A stretch of DNA of 64,000 nucleotides from Firmicutes bacterium UBA5010 (GTDB taxonomy: Bacteria; Bacillota; Clostridia; Tissierellales; Sedimentibacteraceae). Positions within the stretch are counted from its first letter, which is position 1. Each line of letters opens with the position of its first letter. Positions 42,590 through 51,241 of this stretch are shown here, piece after piece. The stretch lies in assembly GCA_002396645.1 (NCBI GenBank), contig DGYI01000028.1:25662-89661 (forward strand), read 5' to 3'. Under the pieces are notes generated by a model. It was not told where the DNA came from, did no database searches, and saw only the letters and a program-made list of their open reading frames with translations. Position numbers and translations under genes: made by a program.

Positions 42590-43905
42590 ATAATATCTCC
42601 TATCAAATCATATTCTAAAGCATCTACTATATTTACTTCATAGATTTCTCCGATATTTAGCTTTACATCGGAATTTACAAATACACAGCCGTCTATTTCA
42701 GGGGAATCCATATAAGTACGTCCTAAATATTCATTATCGCCTGAATCTTCATCAATCATAACATCATAGCTTTTGCCTATTCTTACCGTATTGTTGTTGT
42801 AAGAAATTTCTTGCTGAATTTTCATCAATTCTTCCTGTCTTAACTCTTTTATTTCCTCTTTAATTTGATTTCTAAGCTTATAGGCAGCAGTATTTTCCTC
42901 TCTTGAATATTTAAATACTCCAACTCTGTCTAATTTGTATTCAATTAAAAATTGCTTAAGCATCTCATGGTCTTCTTCTGTTTCACCGGGAAAGCCGGTT
43001 ATAAGTGAAGTTCTGATTACTGCATAAGGTATTTCTTTTCTTATTTTATTTATTAATCCGGTTATTTGTTCTTTATTGGTGTTTCTGTTCATTCTTTTTA
43101 AAATATCATCGCTGATATGCTGTAAAGGTATATCAAAGTATTTTAAAAGCTTGTCATTATGTTTAAACTCTTCTATAAGCTCGTCATACAGGTCTTCAGG
43201 ATATAGATAATGTACTCTTATCCATTTTATATCTTCAATCTTAGATAATTCCTGAATTAATATATGAAGTTGTCTTTCCCCGTACAAGTCTGTTCCATAT
43301 TTGCTTGTATCCTGTGCAATAAGTATCATTTCTTTAACACCCTCATTTGACAGGATACGTGCTTCATTAATAATATCATCCATCCTTCTGCTTCTGTACT
43401 TGCCTCTTATTTTCGGAATAACACAGTAAGTACAATGATTGCTGCAGCCTTCGGATATTTTTAAAAATGCATAATATTTTGGTGTTAATAGGTTTCTTGG
43501 CAAATTTTCAACTATAGTTTCATCTACTTTTACATTTATTACCTTTTTATTTTTATTTTCGTATTCCTCTATAAGCTGGTCAATTTTTTCATATTCATAT
43601 GTGCCTATCAAAATATCTATTTCGGGTATTTCTTTAAGTAAGTCTTCGCTATATCTTTGTGCCAAGCACCCGGTCACAATTACCTTAATATCATTTTGTC
43701 CCTTTAATTGAACTGCCTCTATAATAGAATTAATAGACTCCTCTTTTGCATCATTTATAAACGAGCAGGTATTGATTATTATATAATCGGACTTATCTGC
43801 ATATTCAACTATCTCATAACCTTTTTTCTTTAATATGCCAAGCATGTTTTCTGAATCTACCAAATTTTTAGAACACCCAAGTGACTGTAAGTAAATTTTC
43901 TTCAT
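42586..43905 (-). CDS. rimO: Ribosomal protein S12 methylthiotransferase RimO
   Basis: This 439-residue radical SAM enzyme adds a methylthio group to Asp of ribosomal protein S12. The N-terminal UPF0004 Cys motifs are LQSLGCSKNLVDSE (the C-S-K-N-x-V-D string separates RimO from MiaB), INTCSF and VTGCLAQRY. The SAM cluster is CSNHCTYC followed by VIPKIRG, and a TRAM domain closes the protein. It lies between ftsK, with AAGGAGTAG over the ftsK stop, and pgsA, forming a coupled three-gene run. Confidence 0.96.
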   Translation of the reverse strand: MKKIYLQSLGCSKNLVDSENMLGILKKKGYEIVEYADKSDYIIINTCSFINDAKEESINSIIEAVQLKGQNDIKVIVTGCLAQRYSEDLLKEIPEIDILIGTYEYEKIDQLIEEYENKNKKVINVKVDETIVENLPRNLLTPKYYAFLKISEGCSNHCTYCVIPKIRGKYRSRRMDDIINEARILSNEGVKEMILIAQDTSKYGTDLYGERQLHILIQELSKIEDIKWIRVHYLYPEDLYDELIEEFKHNDKLLKYFDIPLQHISDDILKRMNRNTNKEQITGLINKIRKEIPYAVIRTSLITGFPGETEEDHEMLKQFLIEYKLDRVGVFKYSREENTAAYKLRNQIKEEIKELRQEELMKIQQEISYNNNTVRIGKSYDVMIDEDSGDNEYLGRTYMDSPEIDGCVFVNSDVKLNIGEIYEVNIVDALEYDLIGDII

Positions 43906-43909
43906 TAAG

Positions 43910-46354
43910 CTACTCCTTCATTTCCTCTAATTCTTCTTTTGTAATAAGCACTTTTCGCGGTTTGCTTCCTTCATATCCGCTTATAATGCCTCTCTCTTCA
44001 AGTGCATCAATAAGTCTTGCTGCTCTGTTGTATCCTATAGAAAATCTCCTCTGCAAATAGGATGCGGATGCCTGACCTTCCTCAACAACCAGTTCTATAG
44101 CCTGCTCTAACAAATCATCAACTTTTTCACTTGAAGCAGGAGCTTTTTCTATTTCTGCACCAATGCTGTTTATTTTTTGCTGTATCTTTTGTTCTGTAAT
44201 ATGTTCAACAACTCTTTTAATTTCATCGTCTGATATAAATGTTCCCTGAATTCTTATCGGCTTAGGCATACCCATAGGATGATACAGCATATCTCCTTTT
44301 CCGAGTAATTTTTCCGCACCGCTTGCATCTAATATTGTTCTTGAATCTATATAAGATGAAACGGCAAAAGCGATTCTTGAAGGAATATTTGCCTTGATAG
44401 TACCCGTTATAACATCAACAGAAGGTCTTTGAGTTGCAATTACAAGATGTATTCCACAGGCTCTTGCAAGCTGTGCTATTCTTGTTATACATTCCTCTAC
44501 TTCTCCCGGTGCAACCTGCATCAAATCTGCAAGCTCATCAATTATTATGACAATTTGAGGCATTTTTTCTTCCATTCTATTTTCTTTTAACATCTTGTCA
44601 TTATATGAAAATATATCTCTTACGCTGTTTTGAGCAAAGATTTTATATCTTGAGGTCATTTCTGAAACGGCCCAATTAAGTGCATTTGAAGCTTTTCTTG
44701 GGTCTGTAACAACGGGTATCAGAAGATGTGGTATGCCATTATATATGTTAAGTTCAACAACCTTAGGATCTATTAATATAAGCTTAACCTCATCAGGTTT
44801 TGCCTTATATAATATGCTCATTATCAATGTGTTAATACATACACTCTTTCCTGAGCCGGTTGCACCTGCTACAAGCAAATGAGGCATCTTTTCTATACTT
44901 CCGATTATATTTTTACCGGCTATATCCTTGCCTAAAGCAAAAGGAATTTTGGTTTGTACATCTTTAAATTCCTTAGACTCTACAAGAGATTTAAATAAAA
45001 CGTCAGTTTTTTCTTTATTCGGAACTTCGATACCTATGGCTGATTTACCGGGTATCGGAGCCTCAATTCTAATATCTGAGCTTGCCAGATTAAGTGCTAT
45101 ATCATTTTGCAGGCTTGTTATTTTACTTACCTTAATTCCGGGTGCAGGTTGAAGCTCATATCTTGTAATTGACGGTCCTTTACTGATTTGTGTAATATTG
45201 CACTGTATATTAAAGCTCTCAAGCGTTTCAATAAGCTTTTCCGCTTCCTTCTTTAAATCTTCTCTTCCGGAACTGTTTTTATGCTTCGGATTATTCAGTA
45301 AGGATGCGTTTGGTAATTTATATTCTGCAATTGGAGTAAAATCCGCTGAATTATCTACTATTTTTATATCATCTATATCTATTTTTTCAGAAGATGATGA
45401 TTCTGTGTCCTTACCTTCTTTAGTGTCCGTTTTGATTTCTTTTTTCAAATATTGTTTTTCATCTTCACTGTGCTTTGCTATCTCGATATCATCAATTTTA
45501 AGCTGAGTGATATTTTTGCTCTGCAGATTTTTATGCTCCGGAGGTTCGCCGTTATAGTCAAATATCTTTATATTCTGATTTTGGGCATCAATTCCTTCTG
45601 CTGTGCTAAGAACATTATCTTTTTCCGATTTTTTTGCTCTTTTTCTTTTTTCTTCAGGAAAAGCTTCATCCTCTTCAATTTCAACATATATAAAACCATA
45701 AATAGTATTTAAGGTTTTTTTGATAAAATTAATTATTATTTTGAAGAAGCTTATTAAGCTTTGGTTTGTAAAAATAATTGTAAATATTAATATAAAAGTA
45801 CTGATTAATATATAAGTACCGGTTATGCCGAGAAGTTTTATAAATATGTAGCTTGCTATGTTTCCTAATAGTCCGCCGCCTAATATAATCAATTGATGAT
45901 AATCCATTGATATCTTAAATACTTCTTTGATTGATTCATCAAGCGGAAAAAAGTTTTGTACAGTACAGTCTCTGATTGCAATAATCATCAATAGACATAA
46001 AAAAAGCCCTGAAATTGAAATAATTTGTTTTTTTTCACTGTATAATAAAATATTTAAAAGCTGCAAAACTCCCATAAGCATTATAGCAAAAGGTAATACA
46101 TACATACCTTTACCGAATATGACGATTAAAATAATTTTTATCCAATCTCCAACTATTCCGATTTGCCCTGATTGATTAACAATAAAAATTAAAAAAGAAG
46201 CAAAGGCTATCAACATAACCCCTAATATTTCTTTTTTCAATATATTTACTTTTTCATTAGAGTTTTTTTTATTTGATTTACTTTTTTTATTTTGCGGTTT
46301 GCTTTTACCTTTAATGGTATTATTGCTCACCGCTTTTTGCTTTGCATTTGGCAT
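43910..46354 (-). CDS. ftsK: DNA translocase FtsK/SpoIIIE
   Basis: This DNA pump of about 814 residues clears the chromosome from the division or sporulation septum. A Lys-rich N-terminus is followed by four membrane segments (about 40-190), a charged linker, then the motor with Walker A VAGATGSGKSVCIN, Walker B IVIIIDELADLM and the RecA-like core. The C-terminal gamma winged-helix domain (ASYLQRRFSIGYNRAARLID) reads polar sequences. I start at ATG 46354 after TGGAGGTTATT; upstream in-frame codons lie in a hairpin. Its promoter carries the conserved leader hairpin at 46501. Confidence 0.96.
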   Translation of the reverse strand: MPNAKQKAVSNNTIKGKSKPQNKKSKSNKKNSNEKVNILKKEILGVMLIAFASFLIFIVNQSGQIGIVGDWIKIILIVIFGKGMYVLPFAIMLMGVLQLLNILLYSEKKQIISISGLFLCLLMIIAIRDCTVQNFFPLDESIKEVFKISMDYHQLIILGGGLLGNIASYIFIKLLGITGTYILISTFILIFTIIFTNQSLISFFKIIINFIKKTLNTIYGFIYVEIEEDEAFPEEKRKRAKKSEKDNVLSTAEGIDAQNQNIKIFDYNGEPPEHKNLQSKNITQLKIDDIEIAKHSEDEKQYLKKEIKTDTKEGKDTESSSSEKIDIDDIKIVDNSADFTPIAEYKLPNASLLNNPKHKNSSGREDLKKEAEKLIETLESFNIQCNITQISKGPSITRYELQPAPGIKVSKITSLQNDIALNLASSDIRIEAPIPGKSAIGIEVPNKEKTDVLFKSLVESKEFKDVQTKIPFALGKDIAGKNIIGSIEKMPHLLVAGATGSGKSVCINTLIMSILYKAKPDEVKLILIDPKVVELNIYNGIPHLLIPVVTDPRKASNALNWAVSEMTSRYKIFAQNSVRDIFSYNDKMLKENRMEEKMPQIVIIIDELADLMQVAPGEVEECITRIAQLARACGIHLVIATQRPSVDVITGTIKANIPSRIAFAVSSYIDSRTILDASGAEKLLGKGDMLYHPMGMPKPIRIQGTFISDDEIKRVVEHITEQKIQQKINSIGAEIEKAPASSEKVDDLLEQAIELVVEEGQASASYLQRRFSIGYNRAARLIDALEERGIISGYEGSKPRKVLITKEELEEMKE

Positions 46355-46367
46355 AATAACCTCCATT

Positions 46368-46384
46368 ATGCCACTTCGTGGCAT
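46368..46384 (-). promoter_or_regulatory. Hairpin abutting the ftsK ribosome site
   Basis: ATGCCAC, loop of three, GTGGCAT: a perfect 7-bp hairpin whose arm ends immediately before TGGAGG of ftsK. It could modulate ribosome access or protect the mRNA. Confidence 0.5.
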
Positions 46385-46500
46385 CACAAATAGAAATGAA
46401 AAATTTTTTTGATTTTTTCACAGCCTGAAAGATATTTCACGCTATTTACCTTCATAATAATATAGTATATCTTAAAAATATTTGATGTTTGTCGGTTTAA

Positions 46501-46567
46501 ATAGTCTTAGCTATGCCGAGACATTTATAACGGTTTCATTATATCATAAAAATATCTCAGTCTGCAA
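46501..46567 (-). promoter_or_regulatory. ftsK promoter with conserved 5' hairpin (copy C)
   Basis: Minus-strand TTGCAG (complement of 46562-46567), 18 bp, TATAAT (complement of 46538-46543) with TG extension. Downstream lies AATGT-CTCGGC, loop ATA, GCTAAG-A-CTAT (46501-46525). The inner stem has one C-A mismatch and otherwise pairs as in the other copies. Confidence 0.6.
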
Positions 46568-46615
46568 ATATAATAATAAATAATTTAACCTTATTATAAT
46601 ATGATTTGTTTAGTA

Positions 46616-47011
46616 TTAAGACTTTTTTCTTATTATACGCTCTTTAAATTCGATTGCTGTTGAGATTAAAATAGTCAGAAGTGTAAAGGTTATGAAAATA
46701 TCTGTATATGCTCCAGGGCTTAATGGCTCAAAAAAGCTTGTAAACCATACATATATAAAAACTGTTGTCATTGAAACAACATAGGATATTAAATGCGATA
46801 AAAACTTATTTTTCAACCTGAATTTATCAAATAAAGTAATTGTTATGACTGCAATTAAGACAACAACAGCCCTGTTCATTATGTGATAATTAGAATCTGA
46901 TATCTGCCCTTGAGATAATTGTAAGATGTTATCTGCTAATGTTGCGACAGTAAAAATAACACAGTATAATAATGCAGAATTCTTAATTGTTGAAATAAAA
47001 TTTGATTTCAT
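46616..47011 (-). CDS. Hypothetical four-helix membrane protein
   Basis: This 131-residue protein has four hydrophobic segments (about 11-28, 45-62, 75-92, 105-122) and a basic RKK tail. Family not recognised with confidence. It has a ribosome site GGAGGGTTTAA before ATG 47011. It sits alone between ftsK and tepA, where no such gene is usual, so it is probably an accessory insertion in the conserved order. Confidence 0.65.
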   Translation of the reverse strand: MKSNFISTIKNSALLYCVIFTVATLADNILQLSQGQISDSNYHIMNRAVVVLIAVITITLFDKFRLKNKFLSHLISYVVSMTTVFIYVWFTSFFEPLSPGAYTDIFITFTLLTILISTAIEFKERIIRKKS

Positions 47012-47193
47012 TTAAACCCTCCGATTATAATATAAATAAATTTATACTATAAATAAAACTGATTTTCACTCACAAAGATTTACAATACATTCTTCAGATA
47101 TTTTGCTGCTTGACTTTATACTGTTACCCCTTAGAAATCAGTAAATATATTAGGTATTATATCATTATTCTGATGATTTTTCCATCTTAAATT

Positions 47194-47233
47194 ATATAAG
47201 GGCAATCAGAATATATTCTGATTGCCCTTATAT
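47194..47233 (-). terminator. Terminator of tepA
   Basis: A 40-base perfect palindrome (arms ATATAAGGGCAATCAGAATA and its complement) 10 bp past the tepA stop. It reads as a terminator on either strand. Confidence 0.88.
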
Positions 47234-47242
47234 TATCTACTC

Positions 47243-48064
47243 TTACTTGGATTTATTTTGAGATATCATTTCTCTTAGCTTTGCAATAGCTTCTTTAAAG
47301 CCGCCCACTTCGTTTATGAGTCCCATTTTTACTACTTCTTCACTATTGAGCACTGTACCTACATCATTTGCTATTTCATCAGTGTCATACATGTATTTTA
47401 AAAGCTCTTCTCTGTCTACTTTAGAATTTTCTACTATAAAATTAGTAATTCTCTCCTGCATTTTTTGAAAATACCTGAATGTTTGAGGAACACCGATTAC
47501 AAAACCGGTTGTTCTGATAGGATGTATTGTCATCGTTCCCGTTTGAGTTATGAAGGAATATTGTGTAGATACCGCCAAGGCGTTGCCTATGCTGTGTCCT
47601 CCTCCTAAAACTATAGAAACCGTAGGCTTTGAGATACTGCATATAAGTTCTGAAATTGCAAGTCCTGCCTCTACATCGCCTCCGACAGTATTTATCAAAA
47701 GCATTATTCCCTTAACCTCATCATCCATTTCTGCACCTATAATCTGCGGTATGATATGTTCATATTTTGTAGCCTTACTGTTCGGGGGCAGAATATTATG
47801 ACCTTCTATTTCTCCGATTATGCTTAAAAAACAAATTTCTTTACTTGGATTTGGCTCGCTTATAGTTCCCATTTCTTTAATATTTTCTGTATTTTCACCG
47901 TTATTGTCACTTGTATTTTCACTGCTGCTTGAATTATTATACTGGGTATTCATTTTTACATCCATGTCATTATTTTGATGAGATGCACGGTCTTCCGAAT
48001 CTTTCTGTATTTGCTCAGTGTTTACTTTTTTATTACTAATTTTTTCAAAATTGGGGTTTACCAT
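47243..48064 (-). CDS. tepA: TepA-like ClpP-fold protease
   Basis: This 273-residue member of the ClpP/crotonase protease group (translocation-enhancing protein TepA/YmfB) has an Asn/Ser-rich low-complexity N-terminus (about 1-75), then the protease fold with LLINTVGGDVEAG, the nucleophile Ser158 in GGGHSIGNALAVS and the catalytic His in TGTMTIHPIRTTG. It acts in the cytoplasm or at the membrane during secretion or sporulation; exact substrate unknown. It sits next to ftsK as in Bacillus. AGGAGGTAAAAG is about 13 bases upstream of the ATG. Confidence 0.93.
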   Translation of the reverse strand: MVNPNFEKISNKKVNTEQIQKDSEDRASHQNNDMDVKMNTQYNNSSSSENTSDNNGENTENIKEMGTISEPNPSKEICFLSIIGEIEGHNILPPNSKATKYEHIIPQIIGAEMDDEVKGIMLLINTVGGDVEAGLAISELICSISKPTVSIVLGGGHSIGNALAVSTQYSFITQTGTMTIHPIRTTGFVIGVPQTFRYFQKMQERITNFIVENSKVDREELLKYMYDTDEIANDVGTVLNSEEVVKMGLINEVGGFKEAIAKLREMISQNKSK

Positions 48065-48090
48065 TTATTTTAACTTTTACCTCCTAAAAT

Positions 48091-48120
48091 AAAAATAATC
48101 AGACATTACTGATTATTTTT
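48091..48120 (-). terminator. Terminator between ylmC and tepA
   Basis: AAAAATAATCAG (48091-48102)/CTGATTATTTTT (48109-48120), 12 bp perfect, 40 bp past the ylmC stop. On the minus strand the stem ends in TTTTTATTTT just before the tepA ribosome site. Confidence 0.82.
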
Positions 48121-48161
48121 TGGAGTTTTCATTTTTTTATACAAAATAGTTTGAAGTTTAT

Positions 48162-48395
48162 TTATATATCTTCAATGATAATCATATCGCTTCCTATTTT
48201 TTTGATATTTTTCCAACTTACTTCCCTTTTCTTTTGTTCCTTAAAAAAGCTGAAATTAGAAGATTGACCGGATACAAAGCTTATTATTTCACCGGTTTTT
48301 TCATTTAATATTAAATCACAATCACCGAAGATGCCCAAATTTTCTCCGGTATCAATATTTATAATTTCTTTATTGTATAATTCACTTAATTTCAT
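48162..48395 (-). CDS. YlmC/YmxH family PRC-barrel protein
   Basis: This 77-residue PRC-barrel protein, MKLSELYNKEIINIDTGENL, has the typical LGIFGDCDLILNEKTGEI stretch. The family is restricted to endospore formers and is often annotated as a sporulation protein; its biochemical role is unknown. In Bacillus ymxH directly follows the M16 peptidase gene; here the M16 gene is 14 kb away beyond an accessory block. It is divergent from the coat-protein pair. Confidence 0.9.
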   Translation of the reverse strand: MKLSELYNKEIINIDTGENLGIFGDCDLILNEKTGEIISFVSGQSSNFSFFKEQKKREVSWKNIKKIGSDMIIIEDI

Positions 48396-48621
48396 TTACA
48401 TCACCAATATAAATATATGCAAAACAAACATGAATATGAGTACAATCAGTAATTTTTATATTAGGTTACATAATTTATATAATGTAGACTAATAAATATT
48501 TTACAATTTTTTCTTTTCATTTAATAAATTTCAAAAACAGAGAATTTTATCAATACATATATATTTTTAAATGATAAATAATATAAGTGTATTAAAATTT
48601 TAAAAACATGGAGGTATTTGT

Positions 48622-48807
48622 ATGGCTTGTACACCAAAAGAATTACTTTATATTGAAGATGTTTTAAGTAATGAACAACAATCACAACAATTATGCTCAG
48701 ATCTTGTAAATCAACTGCAAGATCAACAGCTACAGACATTGGTACAAAGCATTTTAAGTAAAAATCAAGAATGCTATAGTAAGTTTTTTAGTTTATTAAA
48801 TCAATAA
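48622..48807 (+). CDS. Small Gln-rich protein, probable spore coat/CotF-associated
   Basis: This 61-residue protein, ACTPKELLYIEDVLSNEQQS, is helical and Gln-rich, resembling the N-terminal half of CotF-like coat proteins. ATGGAGGTATTTGT gives a good ribosome site. It is followed 12 bp later by a clear CotF-like gene, so the two probably form a dimeric coat component as a split unit. Expression in the mother cell is expected but no sigma-E or sigma-K promoter could be assigned. Confidence 0.8.
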   Translation: MACTPKELLYIEDVLSNEQQSQQLCSDLVNQLQDQQLQTLVQSILSKNQECYSKFFSLLNQ

Positions 48808-48819
48808 TAGGAGGTAAAA

Positions 48820-49083
48820 ATGGACGACAGAGTAATAATGGATAATCTTTTATCGGTAGTTAAAGGTAATTGCGGTTTATTGATGCACGGTACAATAGAA
48901 TCTTCTACACCTAATGTTCGAGAAGCATTTAAATCATCATTAAATGATGCATTGCAGATACAAAATGAAATATACAGTCAAATGTCACAAAGAGGCTGGT
49001 ATACTACACAGCAAGCAGAACAGCAAAAAATCAATCAAGCAAAGCAAAAATTCAGTACGCAGCAGCAACAACAATTTAAATAA
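48820..49083 (+). CDS. CotF-like spore coat protein
   Basis: This 87-residue protein matches the coat F domain: MDDRVIMDNLLSVVKGNCGL, then MHGTIESSTPNVREAFKSSL and YSQMSQRGWYTTQQAEQQKI, with a Gln-rich tail (QQQQQFK). It is a structural protein of the spore surface. It shares an operon with the 61-residue gene; AGGAGG is well spaced, and a long perfect terminator follows. Confidence 0.88.
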   Translation: MDDRVIMDNLLSVVKGNCGLLMHGTIESSTPNVREAFKSSLNDALQIQNEIYSQMSQRGWYTTQQAEQQKINQAKQKFSTQQQQQFK

Positions 49084-49091
49084 TTAAGTAA

Positions 49092-49136
49092 AAAGATGAG
49101 ACAAAATAAGAAATTTTCTTATTTTGTCTCATCTTT
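49092..49136. terminator. Strong terminator after the coat genes
   Basis: A 22-bp perfect stem (left arm 49092-49113, right arm 49115-49136; starts AAAGATGAGACAAAAT). It lies between convergent units and can serve both directions. Confidence 0.9.
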
Positions 49137-49204
49137 ATGTTCAAATTTTCACATGGACTTGAATCATATTTTTATTGTTAATTGAAATATTTCGTCCGTA
49201 TTAT

Positions 49205-50074
49205 TTATTTAAAAAGTTTTTCATTATCCTTAAAAAATTCATAATAAATTTTAACATTTTCTAATTTATACCAATCTTTTACCGATACAGGCACAGTATC
49301 TAAATCATAAATTTTAGCACTATCTATTGATAATAAGAACGGTGAATGTGTAGCAATAATAAACTGGCAGTTACAGTAATAGCTGCTTTCAATAATCAAG
49401 CGTATAAGTTTTATTTGAAATATTGGAGATAAGCTGTTTTCAGGTTCATCAAGCAAATAAAGCTTACCTGATTCAAATTGTTTGTCAAAATATGACAAGG
49501 CAGATTCTCCGTTTGAGTTCATTTTGATATTAGTTCCGCCCCTTTCTCTTACGAATTTAGTCATAGTTTTTTGTCTAGCATCATTTTGCATCTTAAGAGC
49601 TTCATATTTATCAAATGAATCAAATTTTACACTGCCAAACTTAGCTTCTATAAATTTGTTTTTCGTAGCTTCTTTTTGTTTATTAATTTTTATATTATCA
49701 TATCTGATATTAATAACATGGTTAAATATATCATCGCTGCTAATAATCTTGCTTCCTTTTGGGATATCTATATTATATCCCTCGTCATCAAGTGAATTTT
49801 CATATAAGCACATTTTATTAACATACTCATTGAATCTATCGCTTGAATTAAACGGTGTTTCTCTTGGTAAATTCAGTTTTTCCGCTATTAAATTAAGCAG
49901 AGTTGATTTACCTGAGCCATTGCTGCCGTAAAACATAGTTATGTCGGAAAATTCTATATCTTTAAGCTTCTTAAAGGGGAAAATACCGTAAGGATACTCA
50001 CGACATTTCAAATGCTCATCTCTCTCTTCCTTATCAATGCTTGCGAGTCTAAAGTTTTTTAAGTATATTGACAT
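49205..50074 (-). CDS. AAA/ABC-type ATPase (OLD/RecF-like)
   Basis: This ATPase of about 289 residues has Walker A FYGSNGSGKSTLLNL, a signature-like region NSNGESALSYFDKQ, Walker B LYLDEPENSLSP and the switch His in FIIATHSPFLLS. It lacks a coiled coil and membrane segments, so it is not a transporter subunit. Such stand-alone ATPases occur in predicted ATP-dependent nuclease, defence or regulatory roles, but no nuclease partner is adjacent. The start is ATG 50074 after GGAGGTAATT; the in-frame extension upstream is not needed. Confidence 0.85.
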   Translation of the reverse strand: MSIYLKNFRLASIDKEERDEHLKCREYPYGIFPFKKLKDIEFSDITMFYGSNGSGKSTLLNLIAEKLNLPRETPFNSSDRFNEYVNKMCLYENSLDDEGYNIDIPKGSKIISSDDIFNHVINIRYDNIKINKQKEATKNKFIEAKFGSVKFDSFDKYEALKMQNDARQKTMTKFVRERGGTNIKMNSNGESALSYFDKQFESGKLYLLDEPENSLSPIFQIKLIRLIIESSYYCNCQFIIATHSPFLLSIDSAKIYDLDTVPVSVKDWYKLENVKIYYEFFKDNEKLFK

Positions 50075-50123
50075 AATTACCTCCGCACAATTATTTATAT
50101 AAAACTTTGTATTAAGAAATTTT

Positions 50124-50555
50124 CTACATTTCCATCTCTTCAAGTATATTTATAGCCATCTCGATTGCATTTGAGCATATAGTTTTCTTTTTGTCCTGTA
50201 ATTTTTCCGCTTTTTCTTTGTCTCTGGGATCATATCCCAGCAATTCTCTGCAAAGCAATGAGTGATTTCTATTCTTGTATTCTTCCATAAATCTGAGAGT
50301 AATTTCACCGCATTTTTGCTTTGATTCGCTATCATCAGGCAAATATTGTCCATATTTAAGACCGATGACCATAACAGCCCCTGTTACAGCTCCGCATACT
50401 TCTCCGCATCGAAGTCCTCCGCCAAAACCACCGGCAAATTTCATAGCAGTTTCTTTATCTATGCTATATTTTTCACAAAATGCTCCCACTACTGATTGAG
50501 CACAGTTAAATCCTTCACTGTTTAGCTCATTTGCTTTACTTATTCTTTCGGACAT
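50124..50555 (-). CDS. C-GCAxxG-C-C family redox-type protein
   Basis: This 143-residue protein contains the family signature GFNCAQSVVGAF and GGLRCGEVCGAVTGA with conserved Cys, plus a later Cys in LLCRELLG. Members of this family are thought to be redox or electron-transfer proteins, sometimes near heterodisulfide-type systems. Function is not proven. AAGGAG precedes the start. It is followed by the ATPase gene 50 bp on. Confidence 0.87.
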   Translation of the reverse strand: MSERISKANELNSEGFNCAQSVVGAFCEKYSIDKETAMKFAGGFGGGLRCGEVCGAVTGAVMVIGLKYGQYLPDDSESKQKCGEITLRFMEEYKNRNHSLLCRELLGYDPRDKEKAEKLQDKKKTICSNAIEMAINILEEMEM

Positions 50556-50591
50556 AATAGTTTAACTCCTTGTCAGTTGTTTGGATAATAA

Positions 50592-51146
50592 TTATAAATA
50601 AATCCAATATTGATGTACTGTTTCTACTCCCCCGTCAGGCAGCGGGATATCTTGATTTCTGTCAAAAATTGCTCCGCATTTTATCATTGTTTTCTCTGAT
50701 GCTATATTTGTTTCATCGCAGTCTAAAAGCACCTTATCTAAGCCTAATTCTTTACAAAATTCAAGTACCAGTGAAAGCATTTGAGTTGCATATCCTTTCC
50801 TTCTTTCACTGGGTCTTATCGCATATCCTATATTGCCGCCATCATCTCTAAGCTCTTTTGTAAGAGTATGCCTGAGCTGTATTGTACCTACAATTTTATT
50901 ATCACTTTTTCTGACAGCAATAAAGGTAGAAGTAATTGTTTTATATGTTGACAGATTTTCATCCGCAGCACAAATATTTACTCTATCCAACCACTCATCA
51001 AATGAATCAAATCTATGCAAGCTGCAGCTGCCATTAATATTGTTTTTATTTTTATTGTACTGCATAAATTCTTGCCTATATTCCATTATTTTATTCTCTA
51101 AATCTTTGCTGGGTCTAAGCAATACTAATTCTTTGTTTTCTATCAT
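50592..51146 (-). CDS. GNAT family N-acetyltransferase
   Basis: This 184-residue GNAT has IQLRHTLTKELRDDGGNIGY, then AIRPSERRKGYATQMLSLVL with the R-R-K-G-Y-A CoA loop and ASEKTMIKCGAIFDR as motif B. This layout (YAIRPSERRKGY) matches small-molecule GNATs related to those in many clostridial genomes. Substrate unknown. It is upstream of the C-GCAxxG-C-C gene by 36 bp on the same strand. Confidence 0.88.
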   Translation of the reverse strand: MIENKELVLLRPSKDLENKIMEYRQEFMQYNKNKNNINGSCSLHRFDSFDEWLDRVNICAADENLSTYKTITSTFIAVRKSDNKIVGTIQLRHTLTKELRDDGGNIGYAIRPSERRKGYATQMLSLVLEFCKELGLDKVLLDCDETNIASEKTMIKCGAIFDRNQDIPLPDGGVETVHQYWIYL

Positions 51147-51241
51147 AAAATCACCAATTAAATATCCTTTCTTTTTTAGAGCTGCCCTATTTGAGCAGCT
51201 CTGTTGAAATTTTAAGTTAAACTACCAATTAATCTGTATTT

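Noticed and set aside
49205..50074. Stand-alone ATPase as part of a two-gene defence system
   Set aside because: Neighbours are a C-GCAxxG-C-C protein and coat-gene terminator; no nuclease, reverse transcriptase or toxin partner is present.
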